From Bradyrhizobium sp. CIAT3101 (GTDB lineage: Bacteria; Pseudomonadota; Alphaproteobacteria; Rhizobiales; Xanthobacteraceae): a DNA stretch of 64,000 bases. Within the stretch, counting starts at the first letter, position 1, and each line of letters starts with the position of its first letter. Positions 28,469 through 38,098 of this stretch are shown one piece after another. The position numbers and the translations under genes are program-made. Location: NCBI RefSeq assembly GCF_029714945.1, contig NZ_CP121634.1:7895001-7959000 (forward strand), in the 5' to 3' direction. The notes under the pieces were generated by a model. The model was not told the DNA's origin, searched no databases, and was given only the letters and a program-made list of their open reading frames with translations.

Positions 28469-28720
28469 CTACCCGCCGAGCTTGGCCTCCAGCGCGGCGA
28501 TGCGCGCCTTCAGGGCCTCGTTCTCCTCACGGGCGAGGCGGGCCATGTCCTTGACCACCTCGAACTCCTCGCGCTTGACCAGGTCCATGTCGCGCAGGAA
28601 TTTTTCGGCCTGATTGCGCAGCACCGTGTCGAACTCCCGCTTGGCACCCTGGGCAGCCCCGGCGGCGTCGTTCATCAAGCGGCCGATCTCGTCGAAAAAC
28701 CGGTTGGTGGTCTGGGTCAT
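28469..28720 (-). CDS. ubiK: UbiK-family accessory factor (BMFP)
   Basis: 83 residues from ATG 28720. Starts MTQTTNRFFDEIGRLMNDAAGAAQG, followed by the amphipathic helix and a C-terminal coiled coil (REENEALKARIAALEAKLGG) that trimerises. This matches the BMFP/YqiC family; in gammaproteobacteria UbiK assists ubiquinone biosynthesis and fuses membranes in vitro. A longer frame to 28822 was rejected because it adds a repetitive Asp/Thr segment. Confidence 0.8.
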   Translation of the reverse strand: MTQTTNRFFDEIGRLMNDAAGAAQGAKREFDTVLRNQAEKFLRDMDLVKREEFEVVKDMARLAREENEALKARIAALEAKLGG

Positions 28721-28915
28721 GTCGGTCTCCTGATCGGTTTCTCGATCGGTTTCTTGGCGGCCTGCGATAAACTTTGCGCGAACGCGCCAAAAGACAATGG
28801 CAATCCGCGGAGGCCGGTTCAAGGGCCGCCGGCGGTATCCTTGTCATGCCCCGGTTTCCTTGCAATCGTATTCCACGTCCCTGCATAACAAGAATCAGAA
28901 GGCGGAACGCAAGAC

Positions 28916-29653
28916 ATGATCGAGCAGCAGATCGCTATTCCCACCAAGGACGGCCACACCGCGACCTTCATCGTCCATCCCGAGCGTGGCGGACCGTTCC
29001 CGGTCATCCTGTTCTACATGGACGCGCCGGCCATCCGCGAGGAGCTGCGCGACATGGCGCGCCGGCTCGCGACGTCAGGCTATTACGTGATGCTGCCGAA
29101 CCTCTATTACCGTTCCGGCGTGATGGAGCTCGGCGCGCTGCCGGTCGATCCGAACGCGCCGGAGCGCAAGCGCATGTTCGCGCTGATGGGCTCGCTCACG
29201 ATTCCCATGATCATGGACGACACGCGCGCGCTGCTCACCTATGCCGAGGGCCAGACCGCCGCGAACACCAAAATCATCGGCACCGTCGGCTATTGCATGA
29301 GCGGTCGTTACGCCGTGAATGCCGCCACGCATTTCCCCGATCGCGTCAAGGCCGCCGCCTCGGTCTACGGCACGCAGCTTGCGACCGATCAGGACGACAG
29401 CCCGCATCTCGCGGCAGCCAAGACCAAGGCCGAGCTCTACTTCGCCTGCGCCGAGACTGACATCTATGCGCCGACCGAGATCATCGAGAAGGTCAAGCAG
29501 GGCATGAGCGGCGCCAAAGCCGAGGTCGAGATCTATCCCGGCACCCATCACGGCTTCGCCTTCCCCAAGCGTCCGGTCTATGACCGCGACGCCGCCGAGC
29601 GGCATTGGGAGCGTCTGCTGGCGCTCTATCGCCGCAACCTCGTCCAACATTAG
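28916..29653 (+). CDS. Dienelactone hydrolase family protein
   Basis: 245 residues of alpha/beta hydrolase fold. The nucleophile elbow is [13 protein letters not shown] (Cys, typical of DLH), the acid lies in ETDIYAPTE, and the catalytic His in [10 protein letters not shown]. The start is ATG 28916. It may act on lactones from aromatic breakdown or on other carbonyl esters; the family is broad. The lgt gene begins 8 bp after the stop, so they may share a transcript. Confidence 0.88.
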   Translation: MIEQQIAIPTKDGHTATFIVHPERGGPFPVILFYMDAPAIREELRDMARRLATSGYYVMLPNLYYRSGVMELGALPVDPNAPERKRMFALMGSLTIPMIMDDTRALLTYAEGQTAANTKIIGTVGYCMSGRYAVNAATHFPDRVKAAASVYGTQLATDQDDSPHLAAAKTKAELYFACAETDIYAPTEIIEKVKQGMSGAKAEVEIYPGTHHGFAFPKRPVYDRDAAERHWERLLALYRRNLVQH

Positions 29654-29661
29654 CAGGCGCG

Positions 29662-30504
29662 ATGCCCTTTCTGCTTATCGACTTTCCGTCGTTCAGTCCG
29701 GTCGCGGTCGCGATCGGACCGTTCGCGATCCGCTGGTACGCGCTCGGCTATATCTGCGGGATCACGTTCGGCTGGTTCTATGCGCGTACCCTGATCAAGA
29801 AAGACAGGCTGTGGGCCGGCGCGTCGCCGATCAGCCTGACGCAGATCGACGATTTCATCCTGTGGGTGACGCTCGGCATCATTGTCGGCGGCCGCACCGG
29901 TTACGTCCTGTTCTACAATCTGCCCTTCTTCATCGAGCATCCCTCTGCCATCTTCAAATTGTGGGAAGGCGGCATGTCCTTCCACGGCGGCTTCCTCGGC
30001 TGCGTCGTGGCGGTGATGTGGTTCGCCCGGAGGAATGGCATCTCGATCCTGTCGCTCGGCGACATCACCTGCGGCGTTGCGCCGATCGGGATCTTCCTGG
30101 TGCGGCTGACGAACTTCATCAATGGCGAGCTGTGGGGTCGCGCGGCCGACCCGAGCCTGCCCTGGGCCATGATTTTCCCGACCGGCGGTGACGTACCGCG
30201 CCATCCGAGCCAGCTGTACGAAGCGGGCATGGAGGGCATCCTGCTGTTCGTCGTGCTCGCGGTGATGATCCGGATGGGGGCCTTGAAGCGGCCGGGGCTC
30301 ATCCTCGGCAGCTTCATCCTGATCTACGGCCTGACCCGGATCATCGGCGAGCATTTCCGCGAGCCGGACGTCCAGCTCGGCTACCTCTGGGGCGGATTAA
30401 CCATGGGCATGCTGCTGTCGATCCCGATGCTTATCGTCGGCGGTATACTTATTGTATGGGCTATCAGGCGCGGCGCGCCGAAGCCGGTCGATGCCGTTGG
30501 TTAA
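29662..30504 (+). CDS. lgt: Prolipoprotein diacylglyceryl transferase
   Basis: 280 residues, seven helices. Lgt attaches diacylglycerol to the Cys of the lipobox in the inner membrane. The signature is present as [21 protein letters not shown], with the essential Arg/Asn and the [12 protein letters not shown] region that contains the catalytic His-Pro. An upstream in-frame start (29605) lies inside the hydrolase gene. It shares direction and close spacing with midA and pgeF downstream. Confidence 0.95.
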   Translation: MPFLLIDFPSFSPVAVAIGPFAIRWYALGYICGITFGWFYARTLIKKDRLWAGASPISLTQIDDFILWVTLGIIVGGRTGYVLFYNLPFFIEHPSAIFKLWEGGMSFHGGFLGCVVAVMWFARRNGISILSLGDITCGVAPIGIFLVRLTNFINGELWGRAADPSLPWAMIFPTGGDVPRHPSQLYEAGMEGILLFVVLAVMIRMGALKRPGLILGSFILIYGLTRIIGEHFREPDVQLGYLWGGLTMGMLLSIPMLIVGGILIVWAIRRGAPKPVDAVG

Positions 30505-30522
30505 TTCATTTCGAGAAGACAC

Positions 30523-31641
30523 GTGACCGAACAGCCATTGCTGAACGAGATCAAGGCGCTGATCAAATCCTCAGGCCCCATGCCGGTCTGGCGATACATG
30601 GAAGCGTGCCTGATGCATCCGCGCTACGGTTATTACGTCTCGCGCGATCCATTGGGCCGCGAAGGCGACTTCACCACCTCCCCCGAAGTCAGCCAGATGT
30701 TCGGCGAGTTGTTGGGATTGTGGACCGCCTCGGTCTGGAAGCAGATGGGCTCGCCGCAATTCCTTCGGCTAATCGAGATCGGCCCCGGCCGCGGCACCAT
30801 GATGGCGGACGCGCTGCGCGCACTGCGCGTGCTGCCGCCGCTCTATCAGGGGCTCAGCATCCACCTGGTCGAGGTCAATCCGGTCCTGCGCGAGCGGCAG
30901 AGTGCGACATTGTCGGGCGTGCGCAACAGCATCACCTGGCACGACAACATCGACGACGTGCCCGAAGGACCGAGCATCATCCTCGCCAACGAATATTTCG
31001 ACGTGCTGCCGATTCACCAGATGGTGAAGCGCGAGGACGGCTGGCACGAGCGCGTGATCGAGATCGATCCCAACGGCAAGCTTCAGTTCGGCGCGGCCGC
31101 CGAGCCGACGCCGCGCTTCGACGTGCTGCTGCCGCCCCTGGTACGCGCGGCGCCCGTCGGCGCGGTGTTCGAATGGCGGCCCGATACCGAGATCATGAAG
31201 CTCGCCACCCGCGTGCGCGACCAGGACGGCGCGGCGCTGATCATCGATTACGGTCATTTGCGCAGCGATGCCGGCGACACCTTTCAGGCCATCGCACGTC
31301 ACACCTTCACTGATCCCCTGAAGGCGCCGGGCCAGGCCGACGTCACCGCCCATGTCGACTTCCAGGCGCTGGCGCGGGCAGCCGAGGATGTCGGCGCCCG
31401 CGTGCACGGGCCGGTGACGCAGGGCGATTTCCTCAAGCGCGTCGGCATCGACACCCGCGCAGCCGCGCTGATGCAGAAGGCGACGCCGGAGGTGGCCACC
31501 GACATTTCCGTGGCGCTGAAGCGGCTGACCGACACCGGGCGCAGCGGCATGGGCACGATGTTCAAGGTGCTCGGCATCTCCGAGCCGCGGCTGACGGGCC
31601 TTGCTGGCCTCAGCGATCTCGAACAGGCCGGAGGCCATTGA
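30523..31641 (+). CDS. Class I SAM-dependent methyltransferase, MidA/NDUFAF7 family
   Basis: 372 residues from GTG 30523, which is the only start next to the lgt stop. SAM motif I reads EIGPGRGTMMADALRAL. The family (COG1565, DUF185) includes mitochondrial NDUFAF7, an arginine dimethyltransferase needed for complex I assembly. The stop overlaps the pgeF start (TGATG). Its bacterial role is probably the same but unproven here. Confidence 0.88.
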   Translation: MTEQPLLNEIKALIKSSGPMPVWRYMEACLMHPRYGYYVSRDPLGREGDFTTSPEVSQMFGELLGLWTASVWKQMGSPQFLRLIEIGPGRGTMMADALRALRVLPPLYQGLSIHLVEVNPVLRERQSATLSGVRNSITWHDNIDDVPEGPSIILANEYFDVLPIHQMVKREDGWHERVIEIDPNGKLQFGAAAEPTPRFDVLLPPLVRAAPVGAVFEWRPDTEIMKLATRVRDQDGAALIIDYGHLRSDAGDTFQAIARHTFTDPLKAPGQADVTAHVDFQALARAAEDVGARVHGPVTQGDFLKRVGIDTRAAALMQKATPEVATDISVALKRLTDTGRSGMGTMFKVLGISEPRLTGLAGLSDLEQAGGH

Positions 31642-32408
31642 TGACTCTCACCTCGTCGCTGCTATCAGCGGTGCCCGGCCTGCGCCATTCCTTCTTCACC
31701 CGTGAAGGCGGTGTTTCCAACGGCATCTATGCGGCGCTGAACGGCGGGCTCGGCTCCAGCGACGATCAGACCCTTGTTGCGGAGAACCGCCGCCGCATGG
31801 CCGAGCATGTCGGCGTTGCACCGGAGCGCTTCGTCAGCCTGCATCAGATCCATTCGCCCGACGTCCTCGTCGCAGATCGCGCATGGCCGAGCGGCCCGCG
31901 GCCGAAGGGGGATGCGCTGGTGACCAAGACGCCGGGCATCGCGCTCGGCGTCTCCACCGCCGATTGCGGACCGGTCCTGTTCGTCGATCCCAACGCGGGT
32001 GTGATCGGCGGCGCGCATGCCGGCTGGAAGGGCGCGCTGACGGGCGTGCTGGAATCGACGATTCTCGCGATGGAAAAGCTCGGCGCCAGCCGCAGCGGCA
32101 TCATCGCCGCGATCGGCCCGCTGATCCGGCAGGACAGCTACGAGGTCGGCAACGAGTTCGTCGCGCGCTTCATCGAGGCGGATGCTGACAACGCCGTGTT
32201 CTTCATCCCGTCGGTGCGCGAGGGCCACGCGATGTTCGACCTCGCCGGCTTCATCCGCAAGCGGCTGGAAGCCGCCGGCATTCTGATGATCGACGATCTC
32301 GGTCTGGACACCTATGCCGACGAGCGCTTCTTCAGCTATCGCCGTTCAGTTCATCGCAAGGAGCCGGATTACGGCCGCCACGTTCACGCGATCGCACTGG
32401 AAGGGTGA
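31641..32408 (+). CDS. pgeF: Peptidoglycan editing factor PgeF (laccase-domain, YfiH family)
   Basis: 255 residues. The zinc-binding residues of this fold are present: His in SLHQIHSPDV, Cys in VSTADCGPVL and His in GGAHAGWKGAL. PgeF removes wrongly incorporated L-serine from peptidoglycan precursors. The ATG at 31641 overlaps the preceding stop, so lgt-midA-pgeF looks like one operon concerned with envelope and respiratory maturation. Confidence 0.92.
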   Translation: MTLTSSLLSAVPGLRHSFFTREGGVSNGIYAALNGGLGSSDDQTLVAENRRRMAEHVGVAPERFVSLHQIHSPDVLVADRAWPSGPRPKGDALVTKTPGIALGVSTADCGPVLFVDPNAGVIGGAHAGWKGALTGVLESTILAMEKLGASRSGIIAAIGPLIRQDSYEVGNEFVARFIEADADNAVFFIPSVREGHAMFDLAGFIRKRLEAAGILMIDDLGLDTYADERFFSYRRSVHRKEPDYGRHVHAIALEG

Positions 32409-32527
32409 ACACACAGGCAACGTCGTTTCATTCCGGGGCGATGCACAAACTTCGCGCCCGTAATGCACCGGATCTGTGTCGCCTCTGCCCTAGACCTTAA
32501 TCGATTTTAACGATATCGCTGCCCTCA

Positions 32528-33151
32528 ATGAGGGAAGCGTCATCCATCTTGCGCCGCGCCGGTTCGCGCGGGCTCGCGGTCATGTTGCTGGCGGCAGCGA
32601 CCGCGCTGGCCGGCTGCGCCGGAGGCGGCGGTAATGCCGCCAATTCCTATGCGATGGCGACGCCAAGCGCCGGCTCCGGAGCGACGGTTGCCTTCGAGTC
32701 CATCGACGGGCCGCCGCCGCAGGTTTTCGACCGTATGGTCGGCGTCCTCGACAGCGAATCCAAGCTGCGCAGCCTGTCCGTGGTCTCCCGCGAGGGGACG
32801 GCTGCCTACCGCGTGCGCAGCTACCTCTCCGCCCAGGTGGTCCGCGGCAAGACCGTGATCGCCTGGGTCTGGGACGTTTACGACGCCAACCAGCAGCGGG
32901 CGCTGCGCCTCTCGGGCGAGGAACCGACCACGGCCAAGGGTGGCCGCGACCCCTGGACTGCCGCCGACGACCTCGTGCTGCGGAAGATCGCCCAGGCCGG
33001 ATTCAGCGGACTTTCCAATATGATCAACGGTGCTCCGGGTGATGCGCCGGGCCCGGTTCCCGGCCTGCGCGGGCCCGCGGTGGCGAGCACGACGCCGGAG
33101 GCGGCGGCGCCGGAGGTGCCGGCCTCGGCGCTCGGCTACGCCCAGCAGTAA
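32528..33151 (+). CDS. Putative lipoprotein (207 aa)
   Basis: The signal peptide MLLAAATALAGC ends in a lipobox LAGC (Cys near residue 29), so lgt next door would modify it. The mature part has a beta-rich domain (VAFESIDGPPPQVFDRMVGVLDSESKLRSLSVVSREGTAAYRVRSYLSAQVVRGKTVIAWVWDVYD) and a disordered Pro/Ala-rich tail. The YRVRSYLSAQVV-TVIAWVWDVYD pattern is conserved in rhizobial homologues of unknown function. Start ATG 32528. Confidence 0.65.
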   Translation: MREASSILRRAGSRGLAVMLLAAATALAGCAGGGGNAANSYAMATPSAGSGATVAFESIDGPPPQVFDRMVGVLDSESKLRSLSVVSREGTAAYRVRSYLSAQVVRGKTVIAWVWDVYDANQQRALRLSGEEPTTAKGGRDPWTAADDLVLRKIAQAGFSGLSNMINGAPGDAPGPVPGLRGPAVASTTPEAAAPEVPASALGYAQQ

Positions 33152-33345
33152 CCACCGCTAAACCACGGGCCCAACTACCAGCCAAGCCGTTGGCCCGACT
33201 CAGGATTTTCAGAGGGAAAACGTAGCATCCCGGGTTGCCATTGCGGCCTCCCGCCTGATATTTCCTCGCCCGTCGTAACCGTGCTCCCAGTGGGTATTCT
33301 TTGATGTTGAACGTCGTATCCAGCAAAGCGCGGGAGGAAGCATCC

Positions 33346-34299
33346 ATGTCGGCCAAGAACGGCTCCATCAAGCTTGTCGCCGGCAACTCCAACCCCGCGC
33401 TCGCGCAAGCGATCGCGCAGGGCCTCGATGTGCCGCTGACCAAAGCAGTGGTCCGGCGTTTCGCCGACATGGAGATCTTCGTCGAGGTCCAGGAGAACAT
33501 CCGCGGCTCGGATGCCTTCATCATCCAGTCGACCTCGTTTCCGGCGAACGACAATCTGATGGAGCTGCTGATCATCACCGACGCGCTGCGCCGCTCCTCG
33601 GCGCGCCGCATCACCGCGGTGATCCCCTATTTCGGCTACGCCAGGCAGGACCGCCGCTCCGGCTCGCGCACACCCATCTCGGCCAAGCTCGTCGCCAACC
33701 TGATCACCCATGCCGGCGTCGACCGCGTCATGACGCTCGACCTGCATGCCGGCCAGATCCAGGGCTTCTTCGATATCCCGACCGACAATTTGTTCGCGGC
33801 CCCCGTGATGGTGCGCGACATTCGCGAACGTTTCGACCTCTCCAAGGTGATGGTGATCTCGCCCGACGTCGGCGGCGTGGCCCGCGCCCGCGGCCTCGCC
33901 AAGCGCATCAACACCCCGCTCGCGATCGTCGACAAGCGCCGCGAACGCCCGGGTGAATCCGAGGTCATGAACGTGATCGGCGACGTCTCCGGTTACAGCT
34001 GTATCCTGGTCGACGACATCGTCGATTCCGGCGGCACGCTGGTGAACGCGGCCGATGCGCTGATCGCCAAGGGCGCCAAGGATGTCTACGCCTACATCAC
34101 CCACGGCGTGCTCTCCGGCGGCGCGGCCGCGCGTATCGCCGGCTCGAAGCTGAAAGAGCTCGTCATCACCGACTCGATCCTGGCGACGGAAGCGGTGACC
34201 AAGGCGCCGAACATCCGCACGCTGCCGATCGCAAGCCTGATCTCGGATGCGATCGCGCGCACCGCGGCGGAAGAGTCGGTCTCGAGCCTGTTCGACTAA
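33346..34299 (+). CDS. prs: Ribose-phosphate diphosphokinase
   Basis: 317 residues from ATG 33346, which has GGAGGAAG 7 nt upstream; an ATG at 33301 has none. It converts ribose 5-phosphate and ATP to PRPP, the entry point to purine, pyrimidine, histidine and tryptophan synthesis. The PRPP-binding loop [18 protein letters not shown] and the [26 protein letters not shown]-binding segment are intact. Full length for class I enzymes. Confidence 0.97.
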   Translation: MSAKNGSIKLVAGNSNPALAQAIAQGLDVPLTKAVVRRFADMEIFVEVQENIRGSDAFIIQSTSFPANDNLMELLIITDALRRSSARRITAVIPYFGYARQDRRSGSRTPISAKLVANLITHAGVDRVMTLDLHAGQIQGFFDIPTDNLFAAPVMVRDIRERFDLSKVMVISPDVGGVARARGLAKRINTPLAIVDKRRERPGESEVMNVIGDVSGYSCILVDDIVDSGGTLVNAADALIAKGAKDVYAYITHGVLSGGAAARIAGSKLKELVITDSILATEAVTKAPNIRTLPIASLISDAIARTAAEESVSSLFD

Positions 34300-34321
34300 G
34301 CTTTTCGGACTTGTAAGGTCT

Positions 34322-34411
34322 CGTAGGGTGGGCAAAGGCGCAAAGCGCCGTGCCCACCTTTTTCTTTTGAGATGCAGACGGTGGGCACGCTTGCGCTTTG
34401 CCCACCCTACG
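34322..34411. repeat. CGTAGGGTGGGCAAAG inverted repeat, copy 2
   Basis: Starts CGTAGGGTGGGCAAAGGCGC and ends GCGCTTTGCCCACCCTACG, lying between prs and the metallopeptidase gene. The termini match copies 1 and 3, with a different centre. Confidence 0.85.
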
Positions 34412-34516
34412 GCACCGAGCCCTGACGCAGCGCCCTCCCCGCACCCGCGGGTTGTTGCCGGCTGCCGCCCATGACATCATCATGACACCGAGTCATCTCT
34501 GCCCTCTGGATGCCTG

Positions 34517-35545
34517 ATGCCCCGCCGGAAATTCGCTTGGGAAAAATTGTCGGATGACGAGTTGCTCAAGCAGCGTCTCTCCAGCCTGAGGGTCACGGTC
34601 GAGGGCACCTGGCTCGAAGACTGCGTTGGCACGCTTCACGAAGAGCTCGAGGAGCGCGGCATCCGGCTACGGCCGCACACGTGGATCTCGAGCGAATGGT
34701 TCAGTCCGGGAGATGTGCCCGGCATCGCGCTGCCCTTCTATCTCGCCCATCCCCGCCTGATGAAGCTCGAGAAAAAGATGATGTTCGACGTCGAGGGCGG
34801 AACCTGGCGCGAGTGCATGGCCATCCTTCGCCACGAGGCGGGCCACGCGCTGCAGCACGGCTACCAGCTGCAGCGCCGCCGGCGCTGGCAGCAGCTGTTC
34901 GGTCCGTCGTCGAAGCACTATCCGCGCTACTACCGGCCCAACCCGGCAAGCCGGCGCTATGTCCAGCATCTCCGGCTCTGGTACGCGCAGAGCCACCCGG
35001 ACGAGGACTTTGCCGAAACCTTCGCGGTATGGCTGCGGCCGCGCTCGAACTGGCGGACGCGATATGCCGGCTGGCCGGCGCTGAAGAAGCTCGAATATGT
35101 CGACGAGCTGATGGGCGAGATTGCGGGAAAGCGGCCGCTGATCACGACGCGGGAGCGCGTCGATCCACTGAGCAAGCTCAGCCAGACGCTCGAAGACCAC
35201 TACAAGAAGAAGCAGGATTTCTACGCCTTCACGCCACCGAAGACCTACGACCGCGACCTCTCCCGGCTGTTTTCAGCCGATCCCCGGCATCATCGGTCCC
35301 AACCGGCTTCGAGCCTGATCAGGCGACATCGTGCCCAGATCAGGCAGTTGGTCGCGCGATGGACCGGCGAGAACCAGCTTACGCTCGATGCCGTGCTTGA
35401 CGACATGATCTCCCGCTGCCGCGAGCTCGATTTGCGCGCGGTGGGCCCTGAACAGAAGCTCGTTCTCGATTTCACCGTCCTCGTGACCGCCAAGACGATG
35501 CACGCGCTGTTTGGCCCGTCTCGGCGCAAATGGATCGCGCTATGA
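34517..35545 (+). CDS. Putative zinc-binding metallopeptidase
   Basis: 342 residues. The zinc motif HEAGH (106-110) sits in AILRHEAGHALQHGYQ and a conserved acidic helix DEDFAETFAVWL (162-173) provides the likely third ligand Glu, the gluzincin arrangement. No signal peptide is visible, so it is cytosolic. The stop overlaps the ATP-grasp start (ATGA). The pairing suggests that both act on one product, with peptide ligation and cleavage as partners. Substrates are unknown. Confidence 0.75.
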   Translation: MPRRKFAWEKLSDDELLKQRLSSLRVTVEGTWLEDCVGTLHEELEERGIRLRPHTWISSEWFSPGDVPGIALPFYLAHPRLMKLEKKMMFDVEGGTWRECMAILRHEAGHALQHGYQLQRRRRWQQLFGPSSKHYPRYYRPNPASRRYVQHLRLWYAQSHPDEDFAETFAVWLRPRSNWRTRYAGWPALKKLEYVDELMGEIAGKRPLITTRERVDPLSKLSQTLEDHYKKKQDFYAFTPPKTYDRDLSRLFSADPRHHRSQPASSLIRRHRAQIRQLVARWTGENQLTLDAVLDDMISRCRELDLRAVGPEQKLVLDFTVLVTAKTMHALFGPSRRKWIAL

Positions 35546-36576
35546 GACGACTCCGTATTCTCGTGCTGATGCATCCGGACTTCATGCCGCCGGACTCGAC
35601 CGACGGATACACGCCACAGGAAATCAACAGCTGGAAGACGGAATACGACGTCGTCAGCACCTTGCGCGCCGCCAAACATGAGGTTCGCGTCCTCGGCGCT
35701 CAGGAGGAAATCAGGCCGGTGCGCGAGGCGATCGAGCAATTCAAGCCGCACGTGGTTTTCACGCTGCTCGAGGAATTTCACAACAACGTCGCTTACGACC
35801 AGCACATCGCCAGCTATCTCGAGCTGATGAAGGTGCCCTACACCGGCTGCAATCCGCGCGGCCTGATCCTGGCGCGCGGCAAGGATCTGTCCAAGACGCT
35901 GGTGCATCACCGTCGCATCGCAGCGCCAGCTTTCGCCGTGTTCCCGATGCGGCGCAAGGTGAAACGGCCAAAGCATCTTGCGCTGCCGCTGATCGTCAAG
36001 GCGCTCAACATGGACGGCTCCTTCGGCATCTCGCAGGCCTCCATCGTCGATACCGACGAGAAGCTCGCTGAACGCGTTGCCTTCATCCACGAGCGGGTCG
36101 AGACCGCCGCCATCGCCGAGCAGTTCATCGAGGGCCGCGAGCTCTATGTCGGCGTGCTCGGCAACAACCGGCTGCGCGTGCTGCCGGTGTGGGAATTGAA
36201 ATTCGGCAGCATGGGCGGGCGCAGCTCACGCCACATCGCAACCGAAAAAGCCAAGCACGACACCGACTATCAGGAGAAGGTCGGCATCGTTGACGGGCCG
36301 GCGAAGGACCTTGCGCCCGAGGTCACCGCACGCATCCAGCGTGCCGCAAAGCGCATCTACCGGGCGCTGGGCCTCGACGGCTACGCGCGCATCGACTTTC
36401 GCCTCGCCGCCGATGGCACCCCGTATTTCATCGAAGCCAACCCCAATCCCGAGATCGCCAAGAGCCAGGAATTCGCCACGGCGGCTCAGCATGACGGGCT
36501 GAAATACAGGGAGCTCCTGCATCGCATCCTGACGCTTGGCATCAGTCGGGCGAAGGCGGGCGTATCTCTGGGCTAG
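35542..36576 (+). CDS. ATP-grasp ligase, D-Ala-D-Ala ligase-like
   Basis: 344 residues. Its Ddl-like features are ILVLMHPDF at the N-terminus, PLIVKALNMDGSFGISQASIV (ATP-binding lysine and Gly loop), EQFIEGRELYVGVLGNN, and the metal-binding D285, E298 and N300 in ARIDFR and FIEANPNPE. The ligase joins a carboxylate to an amine with ATP. It is not the housekeeping Ddl, which would lie in the division gene cluster. It starts in the stop of the peptidase gene (35542-35545). Confidence 0.82.
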   Translation: MRRLRILVLMHPDFMPPDSTDGYTPQEINSWKTEYDVVSTLRAAKHEVRVLGAQEEIRPVREAIEQFKPHVVFTLLEEFHNNVAYDQHIASYLELMKVPYTGCNPRGLILARGKDLSKTLVHHRRIAAPAFAVFPMRRKVKRPKHLALPLIVKALNMDGSFGISQASIVDTDEKLAERVAFIHERVETAAIAEQFIEGRELYVGVLGNNRLRVLPVWELKFGSMGGRSSRHIATEKAKHDTDYQEKVGIVDGPAKDLAPEVTARIQRAAKRIYRALGLDGYARIDFRLAADGTPYFIEANPNPEIAKSQEFATAAQHDGLKYRELLHRILTLGISRAKAGVSLG

Positions 36577-36585
36577 GAGAGGGGT

Positions 36586-37671
36586 TCAGGCAAAGCTCGG
36601 CAGCACCACCTCCTTCATGAGTGCGAACATCACGGCGGTCTGTTCCTGGCCGGATAGCCGATAGTTTCCACAGTGGATGACGACGGCGAGATCACGCGCC
36701 GGAATGACGAACAGATATTGGCCGCCCCAGCCGATGCCACCGAACCAGTGCAGCGGTTGCGCGGCGGCTATGTCGCCCATGTACCAGTGATAGCCATAGT
36801 CGCGGCCAAAGCGGGTCTGGACGACAGGCGTGGTCACGCGCTTCACCCATTCGGCTGGAACGATGGACTTTCCATTCCAGCTGCCATTCGCCAGCATGAG
36901 CTGACCAACCTTGACGAGATCGCGTGGCAACAGACGCGCCCCCGACGCCGCACGCGCCTCGCCATCGCGACCAACACTCCAGTCGGACGGACCAAAGCCC
37001 AGAGGATCGAACAGCACACGGCGGCAATAGGCCGGCAGGGCCTCTCCGGTCCCCTTCGCTATGAGCCGGCCGAGCAGCGCGGTGGCGCCGCCGCAATAGC
37101 TCCACTTCGCGCCGGGCTCGCCAACGATCGGGCGTTCGAGAATGAAGCGATAACGATCGGGCGCGGCCTCCATCGCCGTCTCTGCGTTACGTGGATCGCC
37201 GTAGACGATCGTGAGCTCGTCCCAATCCAAACCAAGCGTCATCGAGAGCACGTGATGGATCGTGATCTTGTCACGGCCGGGCTGCGCGGCGAGATCGGCA
37301 TACTCCGGAAACTGGGCGTAGAGCTTCGCGTCCGGCGGCGGCACCTTGCCTTCCGCGAGCGCAATGCCATAGGCGAGACCGACGACGCTCTTCGAGACAG
37401 ACCGCAGATCGTGCAGCACGTCGGGGCCAAACTTTACTTGGCCGAGTTGCCGGTCCCAGCCCTGGTCGGCGCCTTCCCCATAGTGCTCGAACACGAGCTT
37501 GCCACCCTGGCTCAACAGGAGCGCATGCAGACCGGGTGCCTTTCCGGCCTGCATCAGCGCGGCGAGCCGCTCGGCAGCATCGGACGATGCGGCAATCGCG
37601 GGCATGGCCCGCGGAAGCACGACGCTCGCGCCAAGACCAGCCAGCAGATGACGACGGTTGAGATAGGCCAT
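36586..37671 (-). CDS. Serine hydrolase, class C beta-lactamase-like
   Basis: 361 residues. A signal-like start, RRHLLAGLGASVVLPRAMPAIAA, includes RR and could be Tat. The SxxK motif is SVSKSVVG, YxG-like is WSYCGG, and the HxG-like site is HWFGGIGWGG. Homologues include esterases, D-amino peptidases and beta-lactamases; true class C lactamase has YxN and KTG, which are not seen here. It is divergent from a PadR gene, which suggests possible regulation. Confidence 0.8.
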   Translation of the reverse strand: MAYLNRRHLLAGLGASVVLPRAMPAIAASSDAAERLAALMQAGKAPGLHALLLSQGGKLVFEHYGEGADQGWDRQLGQVKFGPDVLHDLRSVSKSVVGLAYGIALAEGKVPPPDAKLYAQFPEYADLAAQPGRDKITIHHVLSMTLGLDWDELTIVYGDPRNAETAMEAAPDRYRFILERPIVGEPGAKWSYCGGATALLGRLIAKGTGEALPAYCRRVLFDPLGFGPSDWSVGRDGEARAASGARLLPRDLVKVGQLMLANGSWNGKSIVPAEWVKRVTTPVVQTRFGRDYGYHWYMGDIAAAQPLHWFGGIGWGGQYLFVIPARDLAVVIHCGNYRLSGQEQTAVMFALMKEVVLPSFA

Positions 37672-37704
37672 GGGTCATTTCCTCCGGAATAGGGTATTCA
37701 CAGG

Positions 37705-37735
37705 TACCTTGCAATACATAGTACCTTGCTATATA
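37705..37735. promoter_or_regulatory. Candidate PadR operator with direct repeats
   Basis: TACCTTGC occurs at 37705-37712 and again at 37722-37729, 17 bp apart, in the 97-bp space between the divergent serine hydrolase and padR genes. A TATATAAG -10-like sequence overlaps the second copy. PadR proteins often repress their own gene; this repeat is a plausible site. Confidence 0.45.
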
Positions 37736-37768
37736 AGCTCCCTTGAAAGCGGTGTAGTCAAGGAGGAA

Positions 37769-38098
37769 ATGGCCGACTCGTCGAATCAGGTTCAGCTCAA
37801 GAAGGGCGCGCTGGAGCTCTGCGTGCTCGCTCTGCTCGCGCGCGGCGAGAGCTATGCCTATGAGATCGCGAGCACGCTGTCGGCCGGCGTCGGCATGGGT
37901 GAAGGCACGATCTATCCGCTGATGCGGCGCATGCAGGATGACGGGCTGGTCGATACCCGCCTGGAGGAATCCAGCAGCGGCCCGCCGCGCAAATACTACC
38001 GGCTGACGGCCGCCGGCCGCGCCGCCTTCACCGCGCAAAAGCGCGAATGGCGAAGCTTTACGGACGCCGTGGACCGCCTCCTCGGAGACAGCAGATGA
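37769..38098 (+). CDS. PadR family transcriptional regulator
   Basis: 109 residues from ATG 37769 (AAGGAGGAA immediately upstream). The winged helix reads LKKGALELCVLALLARGESYAYEIASTLSAGVGMGEGTIYPLMRRMQDDGLV and ends with the PadR tryptophan/arginine helix PPRKYYRLTAAGRAAF. It overlaps the DUF1700 start by 4 bp. Such pairs (PadR followed by DUF1700) are widespread, and PadR usually represses the operon until a ligand binds. Confidence 0.92.
   Translation: MADSSNQVQLKKGALELCVLALLARGESYAYEIASTLSAGVGMGEGTIYPLMRRMQDDGLVDTRLEESSSGPPRKYYRLTAAGRAAFTAQKREWRSFTDAVDRLLGDSR

Noticed and set aside
32497..32510. TTAA-N6-TTAA as a CtrA site upstream of the lipoprotein gene
   Set aside because: The spacer is six rather than seven bases, and no second site supports it.
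35542..36576. ATP-grasp protein as the housekeeping D-Ala-D-Ala ligase
   Set aside because: It is paired with a metallopeptidase, lies outside a cell-division cluster, and its central region diverges from Ddl.
36586..37671. Serine hydrolase as a true class C beta-lactamase
   Set aside because: SxxK is present, but the YxN and KTG motifs are not; an esterase or peptidase is as likely.
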